Positions 19,413-30,603 of a DNA stretch of 64,000 nucleotides are shown here, piece after piece (position 1 is the first letter of the stretch; every line of letters starts with the position of its first letter). The translations under genes were made by a program, and so were the position numbers. The DNA is taken from assembly GCA_023052935.1 (NCBI GenBank), contig CM041295.1:19096880-19160879 (forward strand), given 5' to 3'. The notes under the pieces are model-generated. The model did not search any database and was not told the origin of the DNA. It saw nothing but the letters and a program-made list of their open reading frames with translations. This DNA is from Piezodorus guildinii. Lineage: Eukaryota > Arthropoda > Insecta > Hemiptera > Pentatomidae.

Positions 19413-20784
19413 ATTACTTTCACTTACCTATGTGTGAAATATAAAGTAAGGGAATATATTGCGATCGTGAAAATTTTCAAATTCCAGTTTTTAACGGAAA
19501 TACCCGTTTTAGGGTCTCCTGGGTTCCAATGATCAAGTCCTGCAAAAGGTCTGTTTGTGTGTGTGTGTGTGTGGTAAGTCTAGCGCGAAAACGATAAGCC
19601 CTATGAAACTGAAATTTCATATTTAAGAAAACCATAAGCCCAAGATGTTACAGCAACGTTTTAATCAAAATCAGCTAACCAGCAGAGCCCTTTTATATGA
19701 AGAATTTTGCCCCTATTTACTATTTCCTCAAAAACCTCTTTAACGATTTTGATTAAAATCGGTATATCGATGAAGAACTAGACGGGCTTTAATATCATGT
19801 AAGTTTTATTCTGATTAAAATAGTCTGTCAGGGCTTCAAAGCCAATATTTCCAAATGTCTTCGATTAAAGTACCTTTAATTTTGTAGATTTCATGAAATT
19901 GACCGTATCATATGATTAGCATGGCCAATAGACAGGAATATATATATGTTGAACAAATTCGATGTTCAACGAAAGGAGAAAACTGCAAAAATATTTTTTT
20001 AATGCAGTTATTTGTTCTTGAACTTAAGAACAGTAATATACATTTATAATATACCGTTTGAATGGTAAAGATTTTAGAAAAAATATTATCTTATACATAC
20101 TATTATAAAAGTTAACGGACAGAGATGAAAAGTCAAAAAAACTAACTGGTTGTCGTAGAAAACAATAAAATAGATTATCTATCAAAACACATGTTTCTAT
20201 TAAAATTCAATGTTAATATTTCTTTAGCAATTTATTTTCGTTTGTAAATTTGTTTAAAAATTCTTAAATATAAAAAACATAAATACATAAATACACATTC
20301 TTAAATATTATAAATATAAAAAACATTTGTAGAACTATGGGCTTTTAGACCGTCAGTCCGGAGCCGATCTGTAAAGTTTTACAAATTATATAATATTTAA
20401 AAACAGGTCACTTACTGATTCTATTAAACTTCTAACTGTATATAAATTATAAATAAAACAAAAGTAAACAAAAAAATAACAATAATCAATTAATATCACA
20501 TATTAGAAAGTATTTATTTATATATATTATATTATATATATATATATATTATATATTAATTATAATTAAATTCTTTAAGAAGCCTATATCTATAAGGCCA
20601 TGCTATTTTACAAAAATTGTATACAGACAACCAGTTATCACCATTGAGACATTTTATTACATCATCAACTTTTAGAGAAATCTTTCCAAAACAATTTTTT
20701 CTAATTTCAGACTTTAATAGATTTAAATAGATATAAATAACGGAGTTTAGTGAGAGTCGTTTGTTGCACGCACCAATTTTTTTT
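19413..20784 (+). mobile_element. Dispersed repeat R1, copy b (apparently end to end)
   Basis: It starts ACTTTCACTTACCTATG and ends GTGAGAGTCGTTTG-TTGCACGCACCA near 20784, so it spans about 1.37 kb. It has the shared blocks listed for R1a, including a TG-rich tract at 19556-19574. No transposase is seen. Minus-strand open frames of 65-87 codons at 20556-20904 have no recognisable features. Confidence 0.55.
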
Positions 20785-21049
20785 TGTTTGGGGAGAACCC
20801 TTGACAAATAGTCTATCACTAATTAATCTATGGATAGTCTTTCTAAAAAATCTTCTAAAATAGTTTACTTTACTATTTAAATATCTGGTAGAATCTGGTA
20901 ACAATATAAATTATTACCTAATAACAATCCATTAAGTAATTGCCTTTAAGCTTTGCTTGTAAGAGGACAATTATTCTAAAATCTTTAGCATTCCAAACCT
21001 TTTGTGTTCAATCCAATTTAGTTATCATTACATAAGTCTTGTAGTTGTA
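20785..21049. other. AT-rich DNA, no gene seen
   Basis: Nothing recognisable between R1b and R3b. Confidence 0.4.
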
Positions 21050-21240
21050 AAGAAATTTGTTTCGATTTTAATTGAGAAATAAAACCGAACATTTTGAATT
21101 AACAAATATTGAGGTTGAGGTGACCCCACCATACTTAATTATGGACCATACCGGTAACGGGTTAAAAGGCCATGTTATTCCGTTTAACTGGTGTTTTATT
21201 GTCGACATCTGCAATCACTGAAAACTGTTTGAGCCTGGAC

Positions 21241-21281
<41 letters not shown>
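21241..21281. repeat. AT dinucleotide microsatellite
   Basis: About 20 AT units directly beside the 117-bp inverted repeat. Confidence 0.9.
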
Positions 21282-21284
<3 letters not shown>

Positions 21285-21653
21285 AAATCAAGATTTTATT
21301 AATTTTGATTTCATTATCATATGTTAATATTTTACCAAGGGAGGTTATACCTCTGTTATGAGAGTTAATTGTATCAATCAAAGGACTGTTAAACAATTTG
21401 TAATTCTTCTTCTAATTAAAATGAATCAGGAGTTAAACGATGCTAAAATAAAGTTTTAATTATTACAATTTGTATGACATAAAATAATCAATTGGATAAC
21501 ATACATAATTAACAATAAACCTACCTAAAATAAAGAATTGTTTAACAGTCCTTTGATTGATACAATTAACTCTCATAACAGAGGTATAACCTCCCTTGGT
21601 AAAATATTAACATATGATAATGAAATCAAGAATAATAAAATTCTTGATTTTAC
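21282..21653. mobile_element. Inverted-repeat (MITE- or foldback-like) element
   Basis: Arms 21282-21398 and 21536-21653 are near-perfect reverse complements (about 117 bp) around a spacer of about 137 bp. Matching pairs include AGGGAGGTTATACC with GGTATAACCTCCCT and CTTTGATTG with CAATCAAAG. There is no coding capacity. The outer end lies against an AT microsatellite, so a TSD cannot be read. Confidence 0.7.
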
Positions 21654-22790
21654 ACCTCCGCTGTAAAATCAAGAATTTTGATCAGGACTTCGTCTCGTCT
21701 TCTTGAAGAACACCATTCTTCCAGAGTCGCCTACTCGTCGTGCGGAACCGAAGAATTTATTGAGAGATAACTATCCTTGATATTTTTTCTCATTATAATT
21801 GTTTTGTTTTTTTTTTGAATATTTTAATAGAACTAACACACTAATCCAATTTTTAAACTTATTTTTTACAGTTTGGTTAATCAAGGAATTATTATTTTTT
21901 TATAAATCAAATGATTTTTATTTTTTTGTAAATTTTTCTCATTTTTTTTATTAAACTTGTATTTATTTTATTTCCTTTCGATTTTATCTTTTCATTTTAA
22001 TGTTAAGTTCAAGACCAGCTTTTTTCGAAACGGAATTGAGTCTACGTTAGCCCATCTTTCTTTCATTTAGTTTTGAATCATTCATCCCAACAACTTTGTT
22101 TATGATGTTTCGCATCACTCATCATCATTTTGTAACCGCAATGAATAGTGATTACGGTGAGGGAGGTCGGTTGATGGGAATCGGAAGGAATGAAAAGATA
22201 TGCCTAACATAGGGCGCGCTTTTATATATAGGAAGATAGTAGATGAGGTCTGTGAGAGCTGCTTCTATCGCACGTCAAGATTTAAGGCCCTACTGACAGC
22301 ACAACCCGACTGTTTCAAATTCCACAAATTAATATTTCCAAAATATTGAAAACATGAAATTTTAAATTACCGCAAACGCATAACCAGAAAAAAAGACTGG
22401 AATATATTAATATCAATATAATTTCTTACAATTTTGGTTTATTTTTCAATAATGAACCTTTGTAATCTACCAAAAAAAAAATGAATGAATACAAAAAAAT
22501 CCGTTTGCGCGTCGTCCGTCGGCTTTTCTTCGAAACTACTGGACCAATTTTTTTTTAAACTCGGCAAAAAATAGTAGCGTACCCATCGATGATCCTAACA
22601 CCTAGACCTTGATATCCCCCGATTAGTTTTGACATGGCGGCCGATCAAATATAATTTAATTTAATTACTCAATTATTTTTGAAGATAGAGAAAAAATGTA
22701 TTTGTGTTTTTTAACCAAGAAACTGCGAACAATTAAAAAAAAAAAAAGAAGAAGAAGAATTGGAATTTTACCTTTTAATACGCCTATAAA

Positions 22791-23775
22791 TCAATTATTT
22801 TTAAGAGAGAAAAAAAAAATTGTATTGTGTTTTGGGATTTGGACTCTGCGACGAATGAAAAAAAAATCTATATAGTTTTAAAATCAGTACACTGCTACTT
22901 ATTATAAAACAGAAACATAATTGTTATTTATTTTACAATACGATACGTCGATTTTGATTGCATTTCAGTTAAAAGATAACACTTTGTATATTACATTTTT
23001 TTCTTTAAAAAAAATAATAATATTTGATACTGAATTATTGAGAAAATAAATATTTAATTAATGTAAACCATACCGCGTTCGTTATTTTTATAATAGCCAG
23101 GTAATTGCTTTTTGTATTAATTCTAATTGCTAAGTAAACAAATTGATGTTAATGATTCCAGTGCTTTCATAAGCCAATTTCATTTCATGTATTCATACTT
23201 CACAATTATTTTTTGTATTTATTTAATACAGTTTTAAATTTAATAAATAAAAACAGTCCTAAATTGTTTGTTTGGACTAAAGTTTCTAACTTGTAAAGCT
23301 ATTTATATTTATTATTATGCCTATTGTTATCACCAGTTATCACTAGTGCAACAATAATTTTAAAAAAAATCTCTGAAACCTAACTTTTCTGTAAAGTTCT
23401 ATAATTCTTTAGCTTATAATTTATAATGATAAGATTAAGCAAATATTTCATCAGCTCTGTAATTCTTATCCGATTTCCACACACGATATGGATGAGTTAT
23501 AAAGGGCATTAAACTGTCGAATTATCTCTTTGCGCTTCAGTGTTCATTTTCGATAACTTGGGGGATGGAGATAAAAAAAAAAAAATAATAACAGGGATAA
23601 AATACAGCTTATTTTGTCAATTCCATTTTAAGTAAAGATGGATGACCGCATTAAACTGAAAGGGTTACTGGTAAATGAGAGACAAAGACTACCTTGGAAT
23701 ATCGGCGATTTAAATTTTTTTTAGAGAAGTTAGTTGAGGGTGCAGTCAAATTAACACAGAATTAAGTAAAAACTT
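22791..23775. other. AT-rich DNA, no gene seen
   Basis: No recognisable coding sequence or RNA. Confidence 0.4.
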
Positions 23776-23791
23776 ATTTAATAGTGCCGAC

Positions 23792-23821
23792 GTTTCGGCC
23801 TAAATTTTAGGCCTTCATGAG
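23792..23821 (-). ncRNA. Hammerhead-like ribozyme core motif (2), mutated
   Basis: Minus strand: CTCATGA (the consensus CTGATGA has G where this has C), a strong stem II (GGCCTAAA/TTTAGGCC), then GAAAC. The G-to-C change is at a catalytic core base, so it should be inactive if it ever was a ribozyme. The flanking ATTAAAT sequence resembles that of motif 1. Confidence 0.35.
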
Positions 23822-23863
23822 GGCTATAAAGCAAAAGATAACAACTGGTAGTGGAATACAGTA

Positions 23864-24125
23864 TTTTTTTTTTTCAACCAACAACAATATGTCCCAATTT
23901 GGACATCAATAGTAGTGGTGAAAGATATAATACATACTACATTCATACAATATTTACACGGCATAAAATATATATACAATAATGAATCAGTATAACAAAC
24001 TCAAGAAATCACTCATACCTATAATACACATACACACACTCATACATACATCACATTGAGTGGAGAATCTAGCCAGTGCTAGAACTCCAATATATTTACA
24101 AAAGGTCGCGGGGCCACTTTAACCT
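23864..24125 (-). mobile_element. Short 5'-truncated Jockey-type LINE (3' UTR only)
   Basis: Poly(T) then the short-type 3' UTR as in 2688-2940 and 58710-58973, the 27-nt hairpin and the last few codons of ORF2 with a small deletion. A degenerate TSD is possible (tacagtat at 23856-23863, tacaatat at 24126-24133). Confidence 0.8.
24062..24088 (-). promoter_or_regulatory. 27-nt LINE hairpin (copy at 24 kb)
   Basis: Minus strand: GGAG/CTCC, CTAGC/GCTAG, ACTG loop; the same as in E4. Confidence 0.72.
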
Positions 24126-24324
24126 ACAATATATAAAGGTGGATAAGTAAAAACAAATTATATTGATAATTGAAGCAAACGAGAAAAATGAATTTAATAA
24201 TTAGATAATAAAAAATTAATTTTTTTTTGCAATAAAAAAAAAAAGTTAAACATTATAAAATTTAAAAAATGTTTACAGTATAAAAAAAAGAGTTACATAT
24301 CTATTACGTGTAAAATATAATTTT

Positions 24325-24620
24325 TTTTTTTCTGGCGCGACAGGCCGTGTAGGCCCTTGGCCGCGTGGTGTAGACTCCTGGGAGAATATACTCACGTTTC
24401 TCGATGAAATGTTTAGGGTAGGGTTCATCAATCCTTACGCCCATTTTTGCGAGTTGCCACCAGTAGACTGACGGGTCTCACTACCCGGGGGAGAGGCTGT
24501 GAGTGAATCCCCATTTAATTATATTCTTATAAAAGTCCCGCCAGGACTGGGACTAGAACTCACATCTCTGGCGTGGGAGACTAGCGCGCTAACTTTTATA
24601 AAGTTACTAGTAATTAGGTA
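24325..24620 (-). mobile_element. tRNA-derived SINE, family S1
   Basis: On the minus strand the head (about 24600-24545) reads TTAGCGCGCTAGTCTC (A-box-like), then GAGTTCTAGTCCC (B-box-like). It is followed by a non-tRNA body with ACCCGTCAGTCTACTGGTGG. This layout is that of a tRNA-derived SINE. No intact tRNA fold is expected. The T-rich start at 24318-24331 may be its poly(A). Confidence 0.55.
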
Positions 24621-24874
24621 CAGTTTCAATTTTTTTTTGTACAGATTCCATTAAGTTTTTCTTTTGACTGCATCCCGAAATAACTTCTCTCACTTACTCA
24701 CACAGTCAACCATTCTCACTTCACTTCAATTTGTTTTTTCTTTTTTATAATTATTCGCAGTTTCTAGGTTAAAAAAAACTCATACTTTTTTCTCTATCTT
24801 CAAAAATAACTAAGTTATTGAATTAAATCATATTTAATCGACTAACATTTTAAAACTAGATGGTGGATATCATG

Positions 24875-25418
24875 GAATCCCACACAAGACTGAAACGACA
24901 AGAAACTGCTCGTCGCTTTCGCTTACTACAACACTTACTGGACAGACGCTCCAAACTTCCAGTTATCTACAAAAGGCTCATCCATATCACCATCATAAGG
25001 CCTATCTGGACTTATGGAGTTGAGCTTTGGGGCTCTACGAAACCATCTAATTCTTCCCGTATTCAATCCTTACAATCCAAAATCCTTCGAAAAATCCTCA
25101 ACGCTCCTTACTTTGTCACGAATAAAACCCCATCCATAACAGATCTTAATGTTCCATATGTTGCTGATTTGGCCCGAACAAGGTTTCAACCTTTCCATGA
25201 CAAACTGCACTCCCACTCTAACTTACAAGCTTCAATCCTTGCTTCCTCTTCCATTCCTAACAATCCTCCGAGGCTCTCAAGAGAAGATAGCCTCGAGACC
25301 TTCTAGTTTAGTTACTTAGTGGAGTGATGCCAATGGGCATTTTCTCTTCATGTTTTTTTTTTTATGTATTTTATCATTACCAACATATTTACTTGTTGTA
25401 TTACAAAATACAGTTGAA
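24875..25418 (+). mobile_element. Family B LINE, 5' truncated (B3), in R3c
   Basis: An open frame 24860-25306 covers the RT C-terminal region: HTRLKRQETARRFRLLQHLL, RPIWTYGVELWGSTKPSNSS, RIQSLQSKILRKILNAPYF, then a frame that still ends PPRLSRED. The flanks ggtggatatca and ggtgg(c)ggatatcaa look like an imperfect TSD. A short 3' UTR with the 27-nt hairpin follows. Confidence 0.75.
25321..25347 (+). promoter_or_regulatory. 27-nt LINE hairpin (B3)
   Basis: GGAG/CTCT outer stem (one G-U), ATGCC/GGCAT inner stem, AATG loop. Confidence 0.7.
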
Positions 25419-26280
25419 AGGTGGCGGATATCAACTTCTGGTCGTTAGGATAGGATAGTTTCAAAAAAATCGTTCCGGTCTTTCGGAAAAATGCCGCGGA
25501 CGGCGTACGGATTTTTTTTTCGTTATTCGGATTCAACGTATCTTGAAATGTAAGCCCTCAAATTTTGAGATGGATAATTTTTTTCGGTAGATTAAAAAAG
25601 TTCATAATTGAAAAATTACCCAAAATTGTAAGAAATTGTATTGATATTGATATATTCCGGTTTTTTTTTTCTGGTTATGCGTTTGCGGTTTCTTGAAATC
25701 CCATTTTTTCAATGTTTTTGAGAAATGAATTTGTGGAATTTGAAATAGTCGGGTTGTGCTGTTAGTAGGGCCTTAAATCTTGACGCGCGATAAAGGCAGC
25801 TCTCACAGACCTCAGCTACTATCTTCCCATAAATAAAGCGCGCCCAATGTTAGGCATATCTTTTCATTCCTTCCGATTCCCATCAACCGACCTCCCTCAC
25901 CGTAATCACTATTCATTGCGGTGATAAAATGATGATGAGTGATGCGAAACATCATAAACAAAGTTGTTGGGATGAATGACGTTAAAACTAAACAGGGTGC
26001 GGTGTTTCGCATATCTTGTCATTCTTTCACATTTCCATCAATCGACCTCCATCACCGTAATCACTATTCATTGCGGTGATAAAATGATAATGAGTGATGC
26101 AAAACATCATAAACAAAGTTTTCAGAGATTGCAGATGTCGACAATAAAACACCAATTAAACAGAATAATATGACCTTTTGACCCGTAACCGGTATGGTCC
26201 ATTGTTTTTTTTGTCCATTGGTTGGGTCACCTCAATCCCAATATTTTTTAATTCAAAATTTTTGGTTTTATTTAAGTAAG

Positions 26281-28189
26281 TCCTCAAATTTGAGGGGAAG
26301 GGTTTTTTTTTTGTTCTCTTTTTGCCGATAACAAATATTCAGTGTTAAAAATGGAAAACTAAAAAGAAAGTAAATTGGTCCGATAATAAACAAATGATCC
26401 AGTTTAATAAAGTGGATGTACTACTTTTTGGAAATCAACGTCTCAATTTATGACATCAATGAGCCAGTATCGCAAAGAAGGTTCCTGTACCAAACCTTCG
26501 TGCCATTGGCAGATTTATAAGCCACTAGCGAAAGTCGCAAAGATATAAATCTTTTGGCTCAAGGGAGCGGAAATATTGAAGCTAGCTTTCCGGTCGAGTT
26601 TGGACCCCCTCCCCACCATTTGGACCCCCAGCCCTACCCTTTGGACCCTATCAAAGTGCCATCTGTGTAACGGACTGCTACTGCTACGTCGGTCACTGAT
26701 TCGCCTGGCTGCCTTTCGGATTTGTGTCCGATGAGCGCAGTAGATCACCTCCGTTCGGTTTTCGATTGTACGACATGACTCATGAGAATTATAAGTCATC
26801 CTTTAACCGCCTATGCTCCAGTAGCTACCTGGAAATTCTCTTCATTGAGTCTACTCCTCGATTCTTTTAAAATCTGCTGTATCGGCGTATTGAAAATAAC
26901 AGGGCATCCAACGATCATTTTAATACCTCCACGTTAATATCAGCCGATTAGTTTTAAAATGATGACATAATAAAAATGTATTAATTCAATAACTCATTTA
27001 TTGTCTTAATGGCAGATTACTCTTTCATATTTTAATAAATGATTAATGGATTTAGTAGGTGTTGTGAAATTTGAAATTTATCATTAACCAAAGGAAATAT
27101 TAAATAGTTGGTTTTAGAGGAGGGTGGTATGTTAGCGAGAAATTAGAGATGGCGGTAGAATAGCGAGAGTGTAATGGTTGTAAATTAAGTACCAAGGTGA
27201 CCCTCAATCTCCGAAATAATCATTAAATAAACATTTTGACGAAAGATTCAGGGCCTTTTGTTTCAGCATCCACTTACAATATGTTTTTAGCAATAATGAA
27301 TTGCCAACCTCAACCAAGCTATCTAAATATAGTGCTGTATTCCTAGCTATTTTGTGTTATGCATCCCAGGTCAGGTATGTGGTTTTAGGCGTTTTGATGA
27401 AGTAGAGAAATTTTTTGCCTGTTTAAAAAAGAATTGTTTTCACTTCTGCAGAACACATCGCAAAGTGTTATATATTTAAAAACTAATATTAATCCTATAT
27501 TCTTGTTTAATTTGCTCCTACATGTTCAATATATTCAAAACGTATTGTTGTTACTCAGCCATACACTGTCTTAGATCTTGGTGAAGGAAATAATAAAAAG
27601 AATATATGGAGCACAGTGGGCAATATGACCGATTTAGGTGGACAAAATTCTGAAACTTGTTTATATTTAACCTTTGAGGTCCAGAAAGAAATATTTACAA
27701 AAATTATAGGAAAAATTTTAAAAACTAATTAATTTTAACACGATTGGCGAGCGCACAGTGGTCAAACATCAAATTTATCTAAAATCTAAAACTTCCCTAT
27801 ATTTTACGTTTGAAGTCCTAGTATACAGGAAAAATAATACAAAAAATCTAATTATGGCTCGGAGTTGCTAAAACCTGCTAATAGATGTATTTTATATGAT
27901 TTAGGAAATTCTTGAAATTATCTATTGTAAAACTTTGGATTCGGAGTGTTTGTCTGAAAAAAATTATGTATCACCCATACGCAAAAAATCGTAAAAATTC
28001 TTTGTAATATCTAAAGACTCGAAGGATTGGCCATTGGTATGAAAAATCCTCATAGAGGTTGAGGCTGAGAAGATGATTCGGACATCTGAATGTGAGAATA
28101 TTTAACATAGATATATAATATAACGTTGAAAAGGTTAAGATTGTAGAACAAAAAAAAAAAAGTATAAAATGTCTAGTGGATATGGTGGC
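26281..28189. other. Long stretch without a recognised gene
   Basis: There is one 94-codon minus-strand frame at 26515-26799 in a locally GC-richer patch, where TTTGGACCC occurs three times (26608-26650). It is rich in Arg and Ser and resembles nothing I know. I do not call it a gene. The rest (26800-28189) is AT-rich and non-coding by eye. Confidence 0.4.
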
Positions 28190-28400
28190 ATTAGGCTACT
28201 TTTCTCCGGGTACCGGATTCGAACCCCGGCTGAGACAGAATTATTTATTTTGTTATTTCAGCCTGGTGTATAGAGACTCTCCTGGGACACACTCAGCCTC
28301 TAAAAAGTGGGGAAAAACCATGGACCGAGTGCGATTTAGGCCTAATTACCTGGTAGTGAAAAACCTTACGAATCTCTATAAGTACCAAACAGAAAACCCT
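28190..28400 (-). mobile_element. tRNA-derived SINE, family S2 (copy 1)
   Basis: The minus strand carries a textbook B box, GGTTCGAATCC, at 28209-28219, preceded by a truncated head. Its body (CCCAGGAGAGTCTCTAT, GCTGAGTGTG) is shared with the tandem copies at 62880-63110 and 63180-63425. Confidence 0.6.
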
Positions 28401-28549
28401 TCATGAGTTGTGAATGTACAGGTTTTTTATTTAACAAGGTAATAGAAAGTCATGAAAAATGGATACGACTAAGTGATTGTTCTCGAAAATAATTTTTATT
28501 GTTAGATTATGTAATCTAGAATAAATGTTATAGTTCAAAATCAATGTAA

Positions 28550-28633
28550 TTATTCAACACTAATCTTATTCAAAAGTTCTTATATTAATTTTAAGAATAG
28601 AGGTAAGTGAAAGTTGTGTGTTGCGGGCACCAT
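28550..28633 (+). repeat. R1 3' end (truncated copy)
   Basis: Ends AGAGGTAAGTGAAAGTTGTG, then TGTTGCGGGCACCA. It faces an inverted R1 3' end at 28988-29060. Confidence 0.55.
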
Positions 28634-28987
28634 ATTTTTTTTTTTTGTTTTAGACAGAAATTTTCCCCTTAAAAAAAATAAAATAACAAGAAAAAAAAAG
28701 TTGTGATTCTTAGCTATTAGCAGAAGGCCCAAGAAGGAAACTGTTGTAGGAAATAGTTGAAGGATGGACGGACATTAAGCCTGCCTGAGTGGAGAGGAAC
28801 TGGGCGGCTGGGGCCCCCAAGATGGAGGTAGTGGTTTCCTAGTTCTCCTCTACGGCTAACTGCTACGATTAATCTTACATTGCAAATATAGTTAGGTAGC
28901 TGGAAATGCTCAGTTCTAGCATGAAAGAGATCGCCAAAAATAGCTAATAAAAATGTGAAGTAGTTTTAATTAGTAAATAATAAAAAT
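28634..28987. other. Spacer between convergent R1 ends, no gene seen
   Basis: Contains A/T homopolymers and a GC-richer patch (28740-28860) with no open frame of note. Confidence 0.4.
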
Positions 28988-29060
28988 TTGGTGCAAGCAA
29001 CGCACGACTTTCACTTACCTCTGTTGTTGAAATTAATTTAAGAAATTTTAAAAGGGCTTA
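28988..29060 (-). repeat. R1 3' end (truncated, inverted copy)
   Basis: Starts TGGTGCAAGCAACGCACGAC, then TTTCACTTACCTCT; the reverse complement of the end at 28600-28633. Confidence 0.55.
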
Positions 29061-29089
29061 GAGATGAAAAACGCTGCAAAATATAACAC

Positions 29090-29470
29090 AATTGAATATT
29101 ATTTCCAAAAATTATACAAAATATATTATGGTATAACTGTTTATATAGCTGTTTACAGGCAATTAACTAATATGAAAAGCTATAAATAATTCAAAAGAAA
29201 ATGGCAATCAGCACTGCTAATTTCAAAATGCTATATCTCCTAGTTCTGAACCAATTTCAATGATTCTTTTTTTATTTTGTGGAAAATTTAATTTAGTATT
29301 TTTTTTTATTTATCAATTATTTTTTTATTCGAATTTTACGCATCTTGAAACGTTCAAATTTTGGGAGGAGGAGAGGGATAATGTTTCTTTTTATTTGGTC
29401 GATTTCAAAGGTTCACTACAAAAAATAATAAACCAAAAAAACAAAACAAAGAATAAATTAAATTAAGTTT
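29090..29470 (+). repeat. R3-like repeat fragment
   Basis: Shares with 17850-18760 the blocks TATAACTGTTTAT, AATTCAAAAGAAAATGG, TTTCAATGATTCTTTT and GGTTCA(C/T)TAC. Confidence 0.45.
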
Positions 29471-29519
29471 CGATAGAAAAATGTGCTTTATTAAATAATA
29501 TATTATATTTTTATCTCCA

Positions 29520-29920
29520 AGTAGAGCTATGGGGCTCTACTAAACCATCGAATTCTTCTCGTATCCAATCCTTACAATACAAAATCCTTCGTAAAATCCT
29601 TAACGCTCCTTACTTTGTCATGAATAAGCTTATCCTAAAGACCTTAGTATCCCATATGTTACTGAATTAGCCCGAACCATGAACCAATCATTCCATGAAA
29701 AACTCCATTTCCACTCTAATCCACTAATTTTTATCCTATCATCCTCTCTAATTCCTGATAATCCTCCGTGGCGTCTGAAAAGAAGACGGCCCCGAGACCT
29801 TCTAGTTAAAAATATTTTTAGAGGGCTGCCAATGGGTGGCGTCTATTCATGTATTTCATGTCAGTTTACTATGTCAACCACATTTACTTGTTCTATATAA
29901 TAATACAGTTGTAAATATCA

Positions 29921-29930
<10 letters not shown>
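29520..29930 (+). mobile_element. Family B LINE 3' fragment (B4)
   Basis: Decayed RT C-terminus (ELWGSTKPSNSS, then a frame shift, then DNPPWRLKRRRPRDLL) and a 3' UTR. The tail is followed by an AT repeat and T's (29925-29988). Confidence 0.7.
29820..29846 (+). promoter_or_regulatory. 27-nt LINE hairpin (B4)
   Basis: Inner stem CTGCC/GGTGG with two G-U pairs, loop AATG. The outer stem AGAG/CTAT has a mismatch. Confidence 0.55.
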
Positions 29931-29965
<35 letters not shown>

Positions 29966-30046
29966 ATTTTTTTTTTTTTTTTTTTTTATCTACAACAATC
30001 AGTTAGTTTACTCGGATTTTCATCACTCTCTATTAACTTTTACAAT

Positions 30047-30590
30047 GCAGTGTATTAGATAATATTTTTTCTAAAATCTTTAGCTTTCCAAAATTATATT
30101 ATACATCAGTGTTCAAAAACACAATAATAGTATAGAAAATATTTTTGCACTTTTCTCAACTTTCATATGTAGCCGTTCTTCATCAACGCTATATCGGCAT
30201 TTAAGTCGTGTCAGACTATTTCAAAGCACATTAAATTATACATCCATATAGCGAGTTTAATCGAAATCGTTAGAACCATTTTTGAGAAAATAGTAAAAAA
30301 GTGTAAAATGCATGGTATAAAGTACAATTTTCGGTCAGCTGATTTAAGTGAAAATGTTGCTACAACATCTCAGGCATAGAAGCTTCTGAAATATGAAATT
30401 TCAGTTTTATAAATCTTATCGTTTTTGCGCTAAATAAGTTTACGTAGTAAGCCACGTACACAAAGAGACCTTTTTTCGGTTCTTGGTCATTTGGACTCTG
30501 GGTACCCTAAACGTGTATATCGAAAATTTTTAGGATCGCAATACTTTCCCTTACGATATGTTTCATATATAGGTAAGCACAATTAAAAGG
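30047..30590 (-). repeat. Dispersed repeat R1, copy c (inverted)
   Basis: Minus-strand copy ending at 30590 with the R1 5' end (TATATTTCAT-type sequence then AGGTAAG). It lies head to head with R1d, only about 14 bases apart. Confidence 0.6.
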
Positions 30591-30603
30591 AAAAATAATT
30601 ATA

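Larger units (their letters stand above)
21050..22790 (-). repeat. Dispersed repeat R3, copy b (inverted), split by an inverted-repeat element
   Basis: 21060-21215 and 22080-22640 are inverted relative to 26125-26275 and 25430-25990. Shared blocks include ACCGGTA, GTCGACA, GGCCATGT and a conserved stretch around 22100-22320 (GCATCACTCATCATC, GTGAGGGAGGTCGG). It carries the 21282-21653 inverted repeat within it. Confidence 0.5.
24700..26280 (+). repeat. Dispersed repeat R3, copy c, interrupted by family B LINE B3
   Basis: 24730-24870 and 25430-26275 match the inverted copy at 21050-22790. It includes a local duplication: a block with TCACCGTAATCACTATTCAT-TGCGG and TGATGAGTGATGC occurs at 25898-25945 and again at 26057-26102. 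Confidence 0.5.

Noticed and set aside
20556..20904. Two overlapping minus-strand frames as a small gene
   Set aside because: Within repeat R1b, AT-rich, different frames and no features.
26515..26799. 94-codon minus-strand frame in a GC-richer patch
   Set aside because: No recognisable domain, and compositionally driven by simple TTTGGACCC-type repeats. Left unannotated as a gene.
28209..28219. Functional tRNA gene from the perfect B box
   Set aside because: No matching A box or cloverleaf upstream; fits a SINE head.
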